Origin: Candidatus Sulfopaludibacter sp. SbA3
GTDB lineage: Bacteria; Acidobacteriota; Terriglobia; Bryobacterales; Bryobacteraceae
DNA: 64,000 bases
Direction: 5' to 3'
Assembly (NCBI GenBank): GCA_945893365.1
Contig: CAMDED010000011.1
Span: forward strand, 18,449 to 82,448
The position numbers were made by a program, and so were the translations under genes. Positions within the stretch are counted from its first letter, which is position 1. Each line of letters starts with the position of its first letter. Under the pieces are notes generated by a model. The model saw only the letters and a program-made list of their open reading frames with translations, was not told where the DNA came from and searched no databases. Of the stretch, positions 26,671 through 36,246 are shown piece by piece.

Positions 26671-26884
26671 AGGGATATTATGGCGCGAAGCGCGCGAAAC
26701 CGCCGGTTTCGCGGCGGCGTCCAGAGTCCACGGATGCGGGTTCGCATCGCGGACGGCCTGGCAGGGCGCGGATGTTCGAACCAGGCGCGGTTCGCGTCAA
26801 TGCCCCTTCGCCGACGGCGGGAAGCGCTTCCCGGGCGCCCGCGAAAACGCCTTTTTTTGCGTTGGTGGCGGCTATCTCAGGGCT
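26671..26884. other. Intergenic stretch upstream of the cytochrome gene
   Basis: About 210 bp holding the promoter region of the cytochrome gene. Several short GC-rich inverted repeats occur (for example GAAACCGCCGGTTTC near 26697). No gene is seen. Confidence 0.4.
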
Positions 26885-28015
26885 TTAACGCGCCCCAGCG
26901 CGCAGTGATGCGACGCGGCTGACGGCGCCGGCCAGGCGTCGGTAAGGCGGTTGTTCGAATCGTTCCCAATGGAGAAACTCCCCGTCGCGCCAACTGGAAT
27001 AGTACCAGCGCGAAAGGATGGCGAGTTGCTCCTGACGTTCGGCGGTGCTAAACGCCCGCGGCTGGCACCCGGCCATCAGATCGCGCAACTTACGGTCGAG
27101 CGAGACAGCCTTCTCGCCGGTCAATTCGAACTCGAGACGCAGCGGCTCCTGACGAAATCCGCGATGAAAAGGCCACAGCAGGACGGTTCCGGGAGCCACG
27201 CCGCGAGTGACGGCCGCTCCGTGCAGGCGATCGACACTTAGGGCTAGCTCATCGCGCAGCGCGAGCGCCTGCTGCACTTTCTCCAGGCGCTTGTGCTGGC
27301 GCGCGGCTTCTTCGAAGTTCATCTCCTCGCTTAAGCGGTCGCGAGCCCGCGAAATGGTTGTCAGGAGAGAGCGCCCATTGGTGGAAAGAAATTCGGTTAC
27401 ACGGGCCACCTCATGGGCGTATTCCTCCACTCCCACCACCTCCTGACAAGGCCGCAGACACATTCCCATTTCGCCGTACATACAACCGGGGTGCTCTGGC
27501 GAAGGCTCCAGATCTTCCTGGCATCGCCGGATCGGAAAAAAATCGAGAAACTCGCTTTCGAACCGCTCGGCGCCGGCGCGGCTGCGAAACGGGCCGTAGT
27601 AGACCGCCGAAGAAAGGCCGACATGCGACGTCACCATCGAGCGCGGGAACCGGTTGCGCAGCACGATTTTCACATAGGGCGGCATGCGGAGTTTCAAGCG
27701 CTTCAGGTAGGAATCGGGAAAGTGGGCGCGCGCCAGCTCGTGCAGGCGCACGCTCGATTCGAAGGAAGACCCCGTCAGCCAATACTCAATCCGCCGGGCG
27801 GTATCGCGGAGGTTAAGCAGGCGGCTGGAGCGGTCCCGAACGCGCAGCAGCCGAACCAGCCGCGTCCGCAAGCGGGCCGTACGCGCCAGTAGCGGCTCGC
27901 CCTCGCGCGGCCAGATGGCGTATACGGCGGGAGTGTTAGGAACCTCGGCCAGCAGGGCGTCGAGGCCGTCGTCCCAGCCGCCTGGGCTGCCGCCGCCGTC
28001 GATCAAAGCATACAT
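26885..28015 (-). CDS. UvrC-like protein without the C-terminal nuclease domain
   Basis: A 376-residue protein. An N-terminal GIY-YIG-like stretch (NTPAVYAIW, RTARLRTRLVRLL, about residues 27-60) is degenerate. Four Cys at 165, 178, 186 and 190 have spacing 13-8-4, close to the iron-sulfur cluster Cys of UvrC. A UVR helix pair follows (LSEEMNFEEAARQHKRLEKV, about 235-255). Full UvrC is around 600 residues and ends in an RNase H-like nuclease and HhH domains, both missing here. It may be a repair accessory or a Cho-like incision protein. It is not expected to replace UvrC. Confidence 0.8.
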   Translation of the reverse strand: MYALIDGGGSPGGWDDGLDALLAEVPNTPAVYAIWPREGEPLLARTARLRTRLVRLLRVRDRSSRLLNLRDTARRIEYWLTGSSFESSVRLHELARAHFPDSYLKRLKLRMPPYVKIVLRNRFPRSMVTSHVGLSSAVYYGPFRSRAGAERFESEFLDFFPIRRCQEDLEPSPEHPGCMYGEMGMCLRPCQEVVGVEEYAHEVARVTEFLSTNGRSLLTTISRARDRLSEEMNFEEAARQHKRLEKVQQALALRDELALSVDRLHGAAVTRGVAPGTVLLWPFHRGFRQEPLRLEFELTGEKAVSLDRKLRDLMAGCQPRAFSTAERQEQLAILSRWYYSSWRDGEFLHWERFEQPPYRRLAGAVSRVASLRAGAR

Positions 28016-28034
28016 GCGGAGCGCGCGAATTCGC

Positions 28035-28700
28035 TCAGGACGGCAGGTAACTTCTCAGCGGCGGGAAAACCGCGCTCACGAACTCCAGCGCCGTCTTCAT
28101 AGCTGCCGCGTCGTCCTTATTGCTGACGGGAACCACGATCCGAACGAGCGCGGTGTCCGTGCGCTTATAGCGGATGGAGTCGGCGACAAGATAGATTTTC
28201 GCGGCGTATTCGCTCGCGACGACGCGCTTCGGCGTTTGGTACCAATAGAGGACCACGCTCCGGGCGTCGCCACGCGAAACAATGTACCGGTTGACGGAAA
28301 TCGGGGCGGTCTGCCCTGGAACCGTCACGTCGATGATATCGCTCTGGTCGGCCACCCACCCGTTTCCCGGCAGACAGTTCTTCGGGGAATGCGGCGCGGC
28401 GCCGGTCCGCTGCGTGCGGAAAAACGCAACAAACAGATTCGCCGTGGTTCGGGTCGAAGGGTTCGCGTAAGTGCGCGTCAACAGGTCGTCGGCGCGCAGA
28501 ACGTCCTGAACTTCCTTTTCGATGGTTCCCTCTTGAATGCGAAGCCATTTGCCGACGAGCTTTGGAAACTCGCTGAGAGGAGCGTTCACCGGTACGATCT
28601 CGCCGTGCGAAATCGTGTAAAACAGGGCCGCTTGAGCGACAAGAACGCCAGTCAGAATCCGCGTGTACTTGCTCGACAAAAATCCGCTAAGGTCCGGCAT
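28035..28700 (-). CDS. EpsI-family exosortase-associated protein
   Basis: The 221-residue protein has one N-terminal membrane segment (about residues 14-32). The EpsI hallmark is present: HSPKNCLPGNGW (about residues 103-114). EpsI domains accompany exosortases and exopolysaccharide loci and are thought to act at the outer face of the inner membrane. The gene overlaps the end of the exosortase gene by 14 bp, so the two are co-transcribed and probably co-translated. In many species the two are fused into one protein. Confidence 0.9.
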   Translation of the reverse strand: MPDLSGFLSSKYTRILTGVLVAQAALFYTISHGEIVPVNAPLSEFPKLVGKWLRIQEGTIEKEVQDVLRADDLLTRTYANPSTRTTANLFVAFFRTQRTGAAPHSPKNCLPGNGWVADQSDIIDVTVPGQTAPISVNRYIVSRGDARSVVLYWYQTPKRVVASEYAAKIYLVADSIRYKRTDTALVRIVVPVSNKDDAAAMKTALEFVSAVFPPLRSYLPS

Positions 28701-29547
28701 GAATTATCCTGTAGGAGCGCTCCACGGTCTGATGGAATCCAACCAGAATCACGAGCGCGATCATGAAGATCACCCAACCCGAGGCGCTGTGTATCAGCCC
28801 CTCCGCGTACGCGGGGTTGATGTTGGCCAATATGGCGGTGAGGGTAACGCGCGTCGCATTGGCGAGAATCGCGATCGGCACGGTGGAAAAGAAGAGCGTA
28901 ACGCGCAGCCAGTTCTTTTTCTCGAAAAAATACCCGTAGATGAGCGATAGAAACGAGAGGGAAAGCAGAGACCGGATTCCGCTGCAGGCTTCCACCACGG
29001 AGAGCTTCTGGTTGGCCAACTCGAGGACATTCCCGTCGCGGAGAACGGGGATGTCGAAAATATTGATCATCGCGGACGTAGCCACACGGCTGGCCAGCAA
29101 CTGAAGGGGAAACGTGATCTGGTTATAAATAATTGCGGGAATCGGCACCATGAAGAAGAGGAGGAACAGCGGGAATTTCAGAATTCGTACGGTTTCCGTG
29201 CCGAAAAGGAACAGTACGGCCCCTATAAGGGAAAAAACGAATGCGGTGCGCGCAAGGAACAACTCGGCGCCGAGCGTGGCTAAATAACACTGGACGGCTC
29301 CGAAGACTACCAAAGCCAAACCCCACCAGTTCGGTTTCGGAACCACGGCAAGGATGGCGTCGCGCTTCTGCCATGCAATCCACGCGGCAAGCACAGGGAC
29401 GAAGAAGCCGTGTCCCATGTCTTCGTCGCTGTTCCATTGCTGGACAAGACGCTGCAGGATCGGCGCGTAGCAGACGATCAGCAGCGCGCCAAACCAGAAC
29501 AAGGGTGTCAAGCCGCTGACGCCTGGGTGCTTTTCCGCCGTACTCAT
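28687..29547 (-). CDS. Exosortase (membrane transpeptidase)
   Basis: A 286-residue integral membrane protein with about eight hydrophobic segments. The exosortase triad is visible: Cys in VEACSGIRSL, Arg in NATRVTLTAI and His in GLIHSASGWVIF. Exosortases cleave C-terminal sorting signals such as PEP-CTERM and help anchor proteins during envelope or polysaccharide assembly. The ATG at 29547 gives a natural N-terminus; an ATG at 29589 is possible, but a TATCAT -10-like sequence overlaps that interval. No protein in this window ends in a PEP-CTERM signal. Confidence 0.88.
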   Translation of the reverse strand: MSTAEKHPGVSGLTPLFWFGALLIVCYAPILQRLVQQWNSDEDMGHGFFVPVLAAWIAWQKRDAILAVVPKPNWWGLALVVFGAVQCYLATLGAELFLARTAFVFSLIGAVLFLFGTETVRILKFPLFLLFFMVPIPAIIYNQITFPLQLLASRVATSAMINIFDIPVLRDGNVLELANQKLSVVEACSGIRSLLSLSFLSLIYGYFFEKKNWLRVTLFFSTVPIAILANATRVTLTAILANINPAYAEGLIHSASGWVIFMIALVILVGFHQTVERSYRIIHAGP

Positions 29548-29699
29548 CGTGTCGATCAAGGCTGTACTATGATAGCACTCTAACGCCATGAGCCCGGTTT
29601 GGCGGACTTGAGACGCTGGGGACTTGGGCCGAAGGGCTGCGCGACACCGCTGCCGCCGGCTCCGCGAGGGCCGGCCGCTCCCCGCCGTTATCAACAGGT

Positions 29700-30701
29700 C
29701 TACGTTCCGCGGGACCGCAACCACTCGCGGAAAGCCGGGTGGCGCTGCCAGGCGCCGCCGAGCTCCTTCGCGCAGACCTGGGCTTCGGTCTCGTCGCCCC
29801 GCCGGTAGTACTCCGGCGCCTGATCGGGCGCCTTGCGTGTGCCGAGGATGTATTTTTCCACGAACGGGTTGACCTTTCGCGCCCGCTCCAGCGCCGCTTC
29901 AGCCTCCACCAGTTCTCCGGAGAGCCACCGCTCCATCACGCGCCCCCATGCAAACGACCCCATTATCCGCTCTTCATCCGGGTAGCGGGCCATTACGCTT
30001 GCGGCGGCCGCGGGCTGATTCGCGAACAGGTACAAGCCGACCAGCGGATATCGCATTCCCTGGTTGTCGTTCGGATTAAGCTCGAGCATTCGCTCGAAAA
30101 TTCCGGCGGCCTCTTCCCGTTCGCCCGCGCCGGCTAACAACTCGCCCAGGTGCTGCTTCGCTCGCATGTAAGGCCTGGTGGCAATCGTGCCCCAGAAATG
30201 GCCCGTGTTCTCCTCGAAGAAGCTCTTACCAAGATTTCGCTCCGCCTTTTCCACGACCTCGCGCATGAGGCGGACGCGGTTGCCGGGTTCCACCGGAAGC
30301 AGGGCAACCATAAGGCGATTCGCATCAGTGCAATCCGGATCCAGTTTTAGGGCTTCGGAGACCAGCCAAAGAGCTTCCTTGATGTCATCGGTCTCGAGGG
30401 CGTCGTAAGCCAATTCCTGAGCGCGCCATTTTGGGTCGTCCTGCTTCCAGGTGTTGGCCATTTCGGAGATCCGGCCTCCCTCCGTCAACTCCGCGAGCCT
30501 GGCATTGATCTCGTCGGCGCTATTGAACTTCCGGCCCTCCATCAGAGCTTGAATTTCCCGCATGGACCGCTCGGAGGCAAAGGGGTGCGTGAGCGGCGGA
30601 ATCGGCTTCATGCCGGACGGTGGAGGCGGGCCCGCCTTGCCGCGCCGGATGCGCTCCCGGCGCAATTTGGCTCTGTGCGGATCGTTGCGGATTCGGCTCA
30701 T
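29700..30701 (-). CDS. TPR-like repeat protein
   Basis: The 333-residue protein starts at ATG 30701; a longer frame would overlap the DUF1501 gene. The basic N-terminus has no signal (MSRIRNDPHRAKLRRER), then helical repeats follow: AQELAYDALETDDIKEALWL, ALKLDPDCTDANRLMVALL, AAGIFERMLELNPNDNQGMR and AEAALERARKVNPFVEKYIL. The central region resembles ST7/TPR proteins. It is likely cytoplasmic and a scaffold. Partner unknown. Confidence 0.8.
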   Translation of the reverse strand: MSRIRNDPHRAKLRRERIRRGKAGPPPPSGMKPIPPLTHPFASERSMREIQALMEGRKFNSADEINARLAELTEGGRISEMANTWKQDDPKWRAQELAYDALETDDIKEALWLVSEALKLDPDCTDANRLMVALLPVEPGNRVRLMREVVEKAERNLGKSFFEENTGHFWGTIATRPYMRAKQHLGELLAGAGEREEAAGIFERMLELNPNDNQGMRYPLVGLYLFANQPAAAASVMARYPDEERIMGSFAWGRVMERWLSGELVEAEAALERARKVNPFVEKYILGTRKAPDQAPEYYRRGDETEAQVCAKELGGAWQRHPAFREWLRSRGT

Positions 30702-30729
30702 GGAATTATCAACGGTAGCGCGGAAATTC

Positions 30730-32166
30730 TCAGGTGAGAATATCGCGCACCACGCGGCCATGCACGTCGGTGAGGCTCACGTCGCGGCCTCCGAAGCGAT
30801 ACGTGAGCTTCTTGTGATCGAGTCCGAGAAGCTGCAGGATGGTCGCGTGAAGGTCGAAGACCTCGGTCACGTTCTCGACCGAACGCATACCGACCTCATC
30901 CGTCGCGCCATAAACAAAGCCGCTTTTCAAGCCCCCGCCCGCCATCCACACGGTAAAGGCCGTTTCATGATGGTCGCGGCCGTCGGGCTTCGGCGCGTGC
31001 GGCGTGCGGCCGAACTCCGTGGCCCACACAACCAGCGTTTCCTTGAGCAGGCCTCTATCTTTCAAGTCCTTAAGCAGCGCGGCGATGCCCTGGTCCGTGA
31101 TAAGGGCGTTGCCTTCGTGCCCCTTCTTCAATTCCGAATGCTGATCCCACGTCCCATTATTTCCGCCGAAAACCTCCGGACACGTGATCTCGACGAAGCG
31201 AACGCCGGACTCAATCAGCCGCCGCGCGCGCAAGCACTGCATGCTGTAGAGGCGCTTGTTCCGGTCGGCGGCGTCCAGCCCGTAAAGACGCCGGGTGGCC
31301 TCACTCTCCTTCTCCAGATTCAGCACGTCCGGCACGACGGATTGCATCTTGTAGGCCATTTCATAGTTCTGAATAGCGGATTCCACGGCGTCGTCGCCTC
31401 GGATCGATTGGAGGAATTGCCGGTCCTGCTGAAGCAGGATATCGAGCTTGGCGCGCTGTATCCTGGGGTCCTTATCGCCAGGCTCGATGTTGACGACCGG
31501 CTTGCCGTCGGCTTGCATCCCCGTCGCCTGGAAGGTGCCCGGTAGAAATCCGTTGGAGAAGTTCTCAAGGCCTCCCGGCGGCACGGCTCCCGCGTGCAGC
31601 AGAACGTATCCGGGTAGGTTCTTGTTCTCGCTGCCAAGCGCGTAATTGACCCACGAGCCGAGGCTTGGGTAGCCACCGGTATTGCGTCCCGTGTGCATCA
31701 GCAAGTTCGCCCGCGGGTGTAAGGGAAAACCGGAGACCATGGACCGGATCACGGTGATCTCGTCGGCGCAGGCCGCAATATGCGGAAACAACTCGCTGAC
31801 CCAGATTCCGGATTTCCCGTGCTGTTTGAACTGCCACGGACTTTTCACCCATTTGCGATTGGTTTCCTTCTTCGCACCGACCTGATAGAAACCGTCGAAG
31901 GGTTTGCCATCGAGTTCGGTGAGCTTCGGTTTCGGGTCGAAGGTATCGACATGCGAAACCGCGCCGGGCATGAAGCAGAAAACGACATTCTTCACCTTGG
32001 GCGCAAAGTGCGGCTTGTCGGGCGAGAGGTCCGCGTACGCCTTGTCCGCCATGAGCGCGGAAAGCGCCATCAATCCGAAACCGTTCGACGCGTACTTTAG
32101 GGCATCGCGGCGCGACACCGGCATGTCCGCGCAGCCGGGGCATTTCGTTTCGGGCAATTTGCTCAT
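30730..32166 (-). CDS. Tat-exported DUF1501 domain protein
   Basis: A 478-residue protein of the DUF1501 family (distantly sulfatase/phosphatase-like). Near the N-terminus it has CPGCADMP and a twin-Arg leader (SRRDALKYASNGFGLMAL). Family motifs: VVFCFMPGAVSHVDTFDPKP, HTGRNTGGYPSLGSW, ITCPEVFGG and VWATEFGRTPHA. It is translationally coupled (ATGA) to the upstream DUF1549/DUF1553 gene, the partner found with it across Planctomycetes and Acidobacteria. The pair is suspected to act in extracellular polysaccharide breakdown. No activity is proven. Confidence 0.92.
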   Translation of the reverse strand: MSKLPETKCPGCADMPVSRRDALKYASNGFGLMALSALMADKAYADLSPDKPHFAPKVKNVVFCFMPGAVSHVDTFDPKPKLTELDGKPFDGFYQVGAKKETNRKWVKSPWQFKQHGKSGIWVSELFPHIAACADEITVIRSMVSGFPLHPRANLLMHTGRNTGGYPSLGSWVNYALGSENKNLPGYVLLHAGAVPPGGLENFSNGFLPGTFQATGMQADGKPVVNIEPGDKDPRIQRAKLDILLQQDRQFLQSIRGDDAVESAIQNYEMAYKMQSVVPDVLNLEKESEATRRLYGLDAADRNKRLYSMQCLRARRLIESGVRFVEITCPEVFGGNNGTWDQHSELKKGHEGNALITDQGIAALLKDLKDRGLLKETLVVWATEFGRTPHAPKPDGRDHHETAFTVWMAGGGLKSGFVYGATDEVGMRSVENVTEVFDLHATILQLLGLDHKKLTYRFGGRDVSLTDVHGRVVRDILT

Positions 32167-35100
32167 CGCTGGTATATGAACTCCTTCAAATTGAAAATGG
32201 CGTGGGCCATGTCTTTCCACACGTCACGGTTTTTGAGCGCTTCGGACGGATCGGGCGCCACTTTGTGAAGGCTGGCCAATTCCTTCGCCAGTCCGGAGAA
32301 CCGGGCACGCTCGGCGTCGTCCGGCAGCCGGCCGAGAGCCGTGCGGAACATCGAATCGATTCTCGATTCCACGGTTGGCGTCTGCTTTGCGATTAAGCGT
32401 GCTGCCCAGAACGCGGCCTGGTCGAGGACAAAGGGATCGTTGAGAAGCGCCAGCGCCTGCGGAGGCACGTTGGTCGTGTCGCGATTGCCGCGGGCGACGG
32501 TGGGGTTCGGAAAGTCGAAGGTTTCGAGAAAGCGCGACCCCTCGTGGCGCGTCACTTTCAAATAGATGCTGCGGCGTCCATTGCCATCGAGCGGACCCTG
32601 GTGAAGTTTGCGATAGTCCTTCGGCTCTTCGCGATAGGGCTGAATGCTGGGGCCGTACAGGGTGCGATCGAGACGCCCGGAGACGGCGAGGATCGCGTCG
32701 CGAATGGATTCGCCTTCCAGGCGGCGGATTGGAAAATACGAGAGCAGCAGGTTTCGCGGATCGATCGCAATCGATTCGGCGGAAGGCTTGCTCGACTGTT
32801 GGAAGGCCCGCGACAGAACCAGATAGCGAATCTGCTTCTTGATGGACCATCCTTCGCGAATGAACCGCGCCGCCAAATGATCGAGCAGCTCGGGATGCGA
32901 GGGACGCTCGCCGTAGACCCCGAAATTATCGGCGGTGGGGACGATGCCGTGTCCAAAAACGTGCAGCCAGATGCGGTTCGCCATCACGCGCGCGGTCAAA
33001 GGGTTCGTGGGGCTCGCGATCAAGTCGGCAATCTCGCGCCGCCCGCTGCCAAAAACGCGGAGTCCGTCGCCGTTTCCCGTAATGAGCTGAAGAAAACCGC
33101 GCGGCACGATTTTGCCCGGATGCTCGGCGTCGCCCGCGGGCAGCACGGGGAAATCGTAGCCCGGATCGAGATCCGCCATTCCCTGAAACGTCTTCGGGTC
33201 GCGAATGCGCGATTCAGCCGCGCGGTACTCCTCTATGAGTGTATGGAGACGCGGATCGGCGCTGTTGCTGTTCGCGAGCAGGCCGTTCTCGAAAAGCCAG
33301 CCGATCCAGCGCAAGTCGTCATCGCCGGCTTTTTCGCGGGCCCAGCGATCGAGGGATTGCTTCGCGATGGATGCATAGCGCGTGGCGAGCTCGTGCGAAT
33401 CGGCCGGAGCGCCGCCTTCGAAAAGCCGGGCCATCTGCGTGAGTTCGTCGCGGGGCGATTCATCCACATCATGCAGCACCGCCCGCGTGATTCCGAAGTA
33501 TGAATAAGGAGACGCGATCTGCTCCTCGGTAACCTTGAGGCGGCCGGGACGGTCGGGAATTCTCGGATTCACCGCCTTGGTAACCAGCTCCAGATAGAAC
33601 GGCAGCCCGGGCTGGTCCTGGCGGTTCGGAATCTTGAGCCAGCGCAGGGAATCGTGCTCGAACAACTGATAGTCTTCGCTGAGCATGCAGTTATCGAGGA
33701 TGGTTCGCCACGCGCCCATCTTGCCGCCCATCACCTGAAGACTCACAAACTTCTTGTCTTTGGGAACCAGAGGCGAGCGCGCGGCGGCATCGAGCCGCTC
33801 AGACAACGCATGCGTGTAGACGCCGGCGGGAAAGATTCCGGTGATCGCCCCTGGACCGCTATTCGCCACGGCGAAATCGCCGCTTGGAGAGGGGCCGTCC
33901 ATCAGCGCGTTTCCATCCGCATGCCACCCGCCGAAGCCATCCTTCGCGAGATCACCGAACGGACGGAATTGCTCGCGATTGAACGCCGTGCGGCTCTGTG
34001 TCTCCTCCGAATAGCGCGCCTTCAGTTTGGGCCATTCGGCAGCCGGACCGGAGCCCGCCGATTGCACCCAGGCGTACAGCGGATCTTCAACGCCCAGCTT
34101 CTGCTTTTCCAGCAGCGTCAACCAGGCCTGCACCCTTTCGAGCGAAAGACCGGCGAGGTCTTCGGGCTTCGGCGCAAGGCCCTTCCATGCACGATGCGCC
34201 GCCATCAGGTATCGCGGAATCAGGCTCGCTTCCGCGGTCCATTGCTTCGCCAGCTCCGCGCGGATGAGCGGCTTCAGCTCGCGTAAACGCCGTTTGGCGG
34301 CGGCATTGACGTCCGGCGTGCCCGCGCTGCGCATCACCATCCGCGAACTGGTCAGCGCGCCGTAGAGCGCATAGTAATCCGACGTGGGGATGGGATCGAG
34401 CTTGTGATCGTGACATCGCGCGCAGGCCACGGTGAGGCCTTGAAAGGCCTTGCCGATCGTGTCGATCTGGTTATCGACGACGTCGGTGCGAATCTGGCGG
34501 AAACGAATACAATCGTCATGCCCGAGCTCGCCAAGGCGAAGGAATGAGGTTCCGATCATCGATTCGTTCACGCCTTCGGCGGCGTCGATGCGCGGCTTTT
34601 CGAGGAGATCGCCGGCGAGATGCTCGCGGATGAGCTGGTCATAGGGAACGTCGCGGTTGAACGCGCGGATGAGGTAGTCGCGATAGAGCCACGCACCCTT
34701 GATTTCGTAGTTCCAGTCGTTGCCGAAAGTCTCGGCGAACCGCATGACGTCCATCCAGTGGCGCGCCCAGTGCTCCCCGAAATGCGGCGAAGCCAGCATG
34801 CGATCGACAAGCCTTGGATAGGCGTCCGGCGACTCGTCCTTCACGAAGAGATCCACTTCGAGCGGCGTGGGAGGGAGACCGGTAAGAGTAAGACTGAGCC
34901 TGCGGACGAGCGTTTCTTTGCTGGCGGGTTCTGAAGGCTTCAAACGGGCTTGGCGCTGAGACGCGAGGAGGAAGAGGTCAACCGCATTCCCGGCGTCAGG
35001 CGTCTGCGGGGGCTGCGCGTCGCGTATTTTCTGGAACGCCCAGTGCTCACGCTTGATCCGGTCGTAGAGGCCGGGGGAGGCCGTGGCCGACGAAGTGCCG

Positions 35101-35510
35101 GCATCGGCCGGCCAAGGCGCGCCCAGGTTGATCCACCTTTCGACGGCGGCAATTTCCCCGTCGGGCAGTTTGCCGCCCGCGGGCATCTTGAGTCCATCGT
35201 GCCGGAGGGCTTTCGCCAGCAGGCTCAGGTTCGCGTCGCCGGGAACGATGGCCGGTCCGCGATTGCCGCCCTTCAGAAGCGCATCCCGCGAGTCGAGACG
35301 CAGCGAGGAGAATTGCTGGGCCGGCCCGTGGCACGACATGCACTTTCCAACGAGCAGGGGCCGGACCTGCTTTTCGAAGAGCTCGACCGACTTCGGATCG
35401 GGCTTGGTTTCGGCGGCATCGGCGGGCGCGGCCGAATGAATCGCGGTGAGAAGAACGCACGACGTGAGCCACCACGCGGGATGAATCCGCAAGCCTGCCG
35501 CCAGCATCAT
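32163..35510 (-). CDS. Planctomycete-type cytochrome c with DUF1549 and DUF1553 domains
   Basis: A 1115-residue exported protein with a signal peptide ending near residue 33. One haem site, KCMSCHGPA, lies in the PSCyt1 domain (about 45-125, with GPAIVPGDANLSLLAKAL). DUF1549 (PSCyt2) spans about 175-390 (LVRRLSLTLTGLPPTP, HWMDVMRFAETFG, ARCHDHKLDPIP, which adds CARCH). DUF1553 (PSD1) is at the C-terminus (NPLTARVMANRIWLHVFGHG, YLVLSRAFQQSS). It probably passes electrons in an extracellular degradation system with the DUF1501 partner. Its start is only 22 bp from the divergent pirin gene. Confidence 0.93.
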   Translation of the reverse strand: MMLAAGLRIHPAWWLTSCVLLTAIHSAAPADAAETKPDPKSVELFEKQVRPLLVGKCMSCHGPAQQFSSLRLDSRDALLKGGNRGPAIVPGDANLSLLAKALRHDGLKMPAGGKLPDGEIAAVERWINLGAPWPADAGTSSATASPGLYDRIKREHWAFQKIRDAQPPQTPDAGNAVDLFLLASQRQARLKPSEPASKETLVRRLSLTLTGLPPTPLEVDLFVKDESPDAYPRLVDRMLASPHFGEHWARHWMDVMRFAETFGNDWNYEIKGAWLYRDYLIRAFNRDVPYDQLIREHLAGDLLEKPRIDAAEGVNESMIGTSFLRLGELGHDDCIRFRQIRTDVVDNQIDTIGKAFQGLTVACARCHDHKLDPIPTSDYYALYGALTSSRMVMRSAGTPDVNAAAKRRLRELKPLIRAELAKQWTAEASLIPRYLMAAHRAWKGLAPKPEDLAGLSLERVQAWLTLLEKQKLGVEDPLYAWVQSAGSGPAAEWPKLKARYSEETQSRTAFNREQFRPFGDLAKDGFGGWHADGNALMDGPSPSGDFAVANSGPGAITGIFPAGVYTHALSERLDAAARSPLVPKDKKFVSLQVMGGKMGAWRTILDNCMLSEDYQLFEHDSLRWLKIPNRQDQPGLPFYLELVTKAVNPRIPDRPGRLKVTEEQIASPYSYFGITRAVLHDVDESPRDELTQMARLFEGGAPADSHELATRYASIAKQSLDRWAREKAGDDDLRWIGWLFENGLLANSNSADPRLHTLIEEYRAAESRIRDPKTFQGMADLDPGYDFPVLPAGDAEHPGKIVPRGFLQLITGNGDGLRVFGSGRREIADLIASPTNPLTARVMANRIWLHVFGHGIVPTADNFGVYGERPSHPELLDHLAARFIREGWSIKKQIRYLVLSRAFQQSSKPSAESIAIDPRNLLLSYFPIRRLEGESIRDAILAVSGRLDRTLYGPSIQPYREEPKDYRKLHQGPLDGNGRRSIYLKVTRHEGSRFLETFDFPNPTVARGNRDTTNVPPQALALLNDPFVLDQAAFWAARLIAKQTPTVESRIDSMFRTALGRLPDDAERARFSGLAKELASLHKVAPDPSEALKNRDVWKDMAHAIFNLKEFIYQR

Positions 35511-35532
35511 ATGGATGTCCTATTGTACCGTT

Positions 35533-36228
35533 ATGATAACGATCCGCAGGTCCGCCGAGCGCGGCCACTTCAACCACGGATGGCTCGACAGCCATCACAC
35601 TTTTTCTTTCGCCGATTACTACGACCCGGCGCATATGAGTTTTCGCTCGCTGCGCGTGATGAATGAGGACGTGTTCGAGCCCGGCCGCGGGTTCGGCATG
35701 CATCCCCACCGGGACATGGAGATCGTCACCTACGTCATGTCGGGCGCGGTGGAGCATAAGGATTCCATGGGCAATTCCGGCGTCATCCGCCCAGGCGAGC
35801 TTCAGCGCATGTCGGCAGGCACGGGCGTGATGCACAGCGAATTTGCGGCAAGCGAAGAACCGCTGCATCTCTACCAGATCTGGATTCTGCCCGAGCGCAA
35901 CGGCATCGAGCCCGGCTACGAGCAAAGGGCGTTTCCTATCGAAGAGCAACAGGGCCGCCTGCGCCTGACCGCCTCGCGCGACGGCCGCGAGGGGAGCCTC
36001 ACCATTCACACGGACGCCAGTATCTACGCTGGAACATTCGCGGCGGGAGAGACCGCCAGCTTCGCACTCGCGCCCGGCCGCCATGCATGGCTGCAAGTCG
36101 CGCGGGGCTCGGCGACGCTCAATGGACAGCCGCTCGAAACAGGGGATGGCGCGGCAATCAGCGGTGAAACCGATCTCGGCATTGCGTCCGAACGCGGCGC
36201 CGAAGTGTTGCTTTTCGATCTCGCCTGA
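35533..36228 (+). CDS. Pirin-family cupin protein
   Basis: A 231-residue bicupin. The N-terminal cupin has the pirin metal site: GFGMHPHRDMEIVTYV (two His), the Glu in VEHKDSMG, and MSAGTGVMHSEFA. The second half (about 145-231) is the degenerate C-terminal cupin. Bacterial YhaK/YhhW-type members act as redox sensors or quercetinases. The start at ATG 35533 (MITIRRSAERGHFNHGWLD) matches the usual opening; seven codons upstream are less likely. It is divergently transcribed from the cytochrome gene. Confidence 0.92.
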   Translation: MITIRRSAERGHFNHGWLDSHHTFSFADYYDPAHMSFRSLRVMNEDVFEPGRGFGMHPHRDMEIVTYVMSGAVEHKDSMGNSGVIRPGELQRMSAGTGVMHSEFAASEEPLHLYQIWILPERNGIEPGYEQRAFPIEEQQGRLRLTASRDGREGSLTIHTDASIYAGTFAAGETASFALAPGRHAWLQVARGSATLNGQPLETGDGAAISGETDLGIASERGAEVLLFDLA

Positions 36229-36246
36229 GTGAAACGGGCTTCGCTC

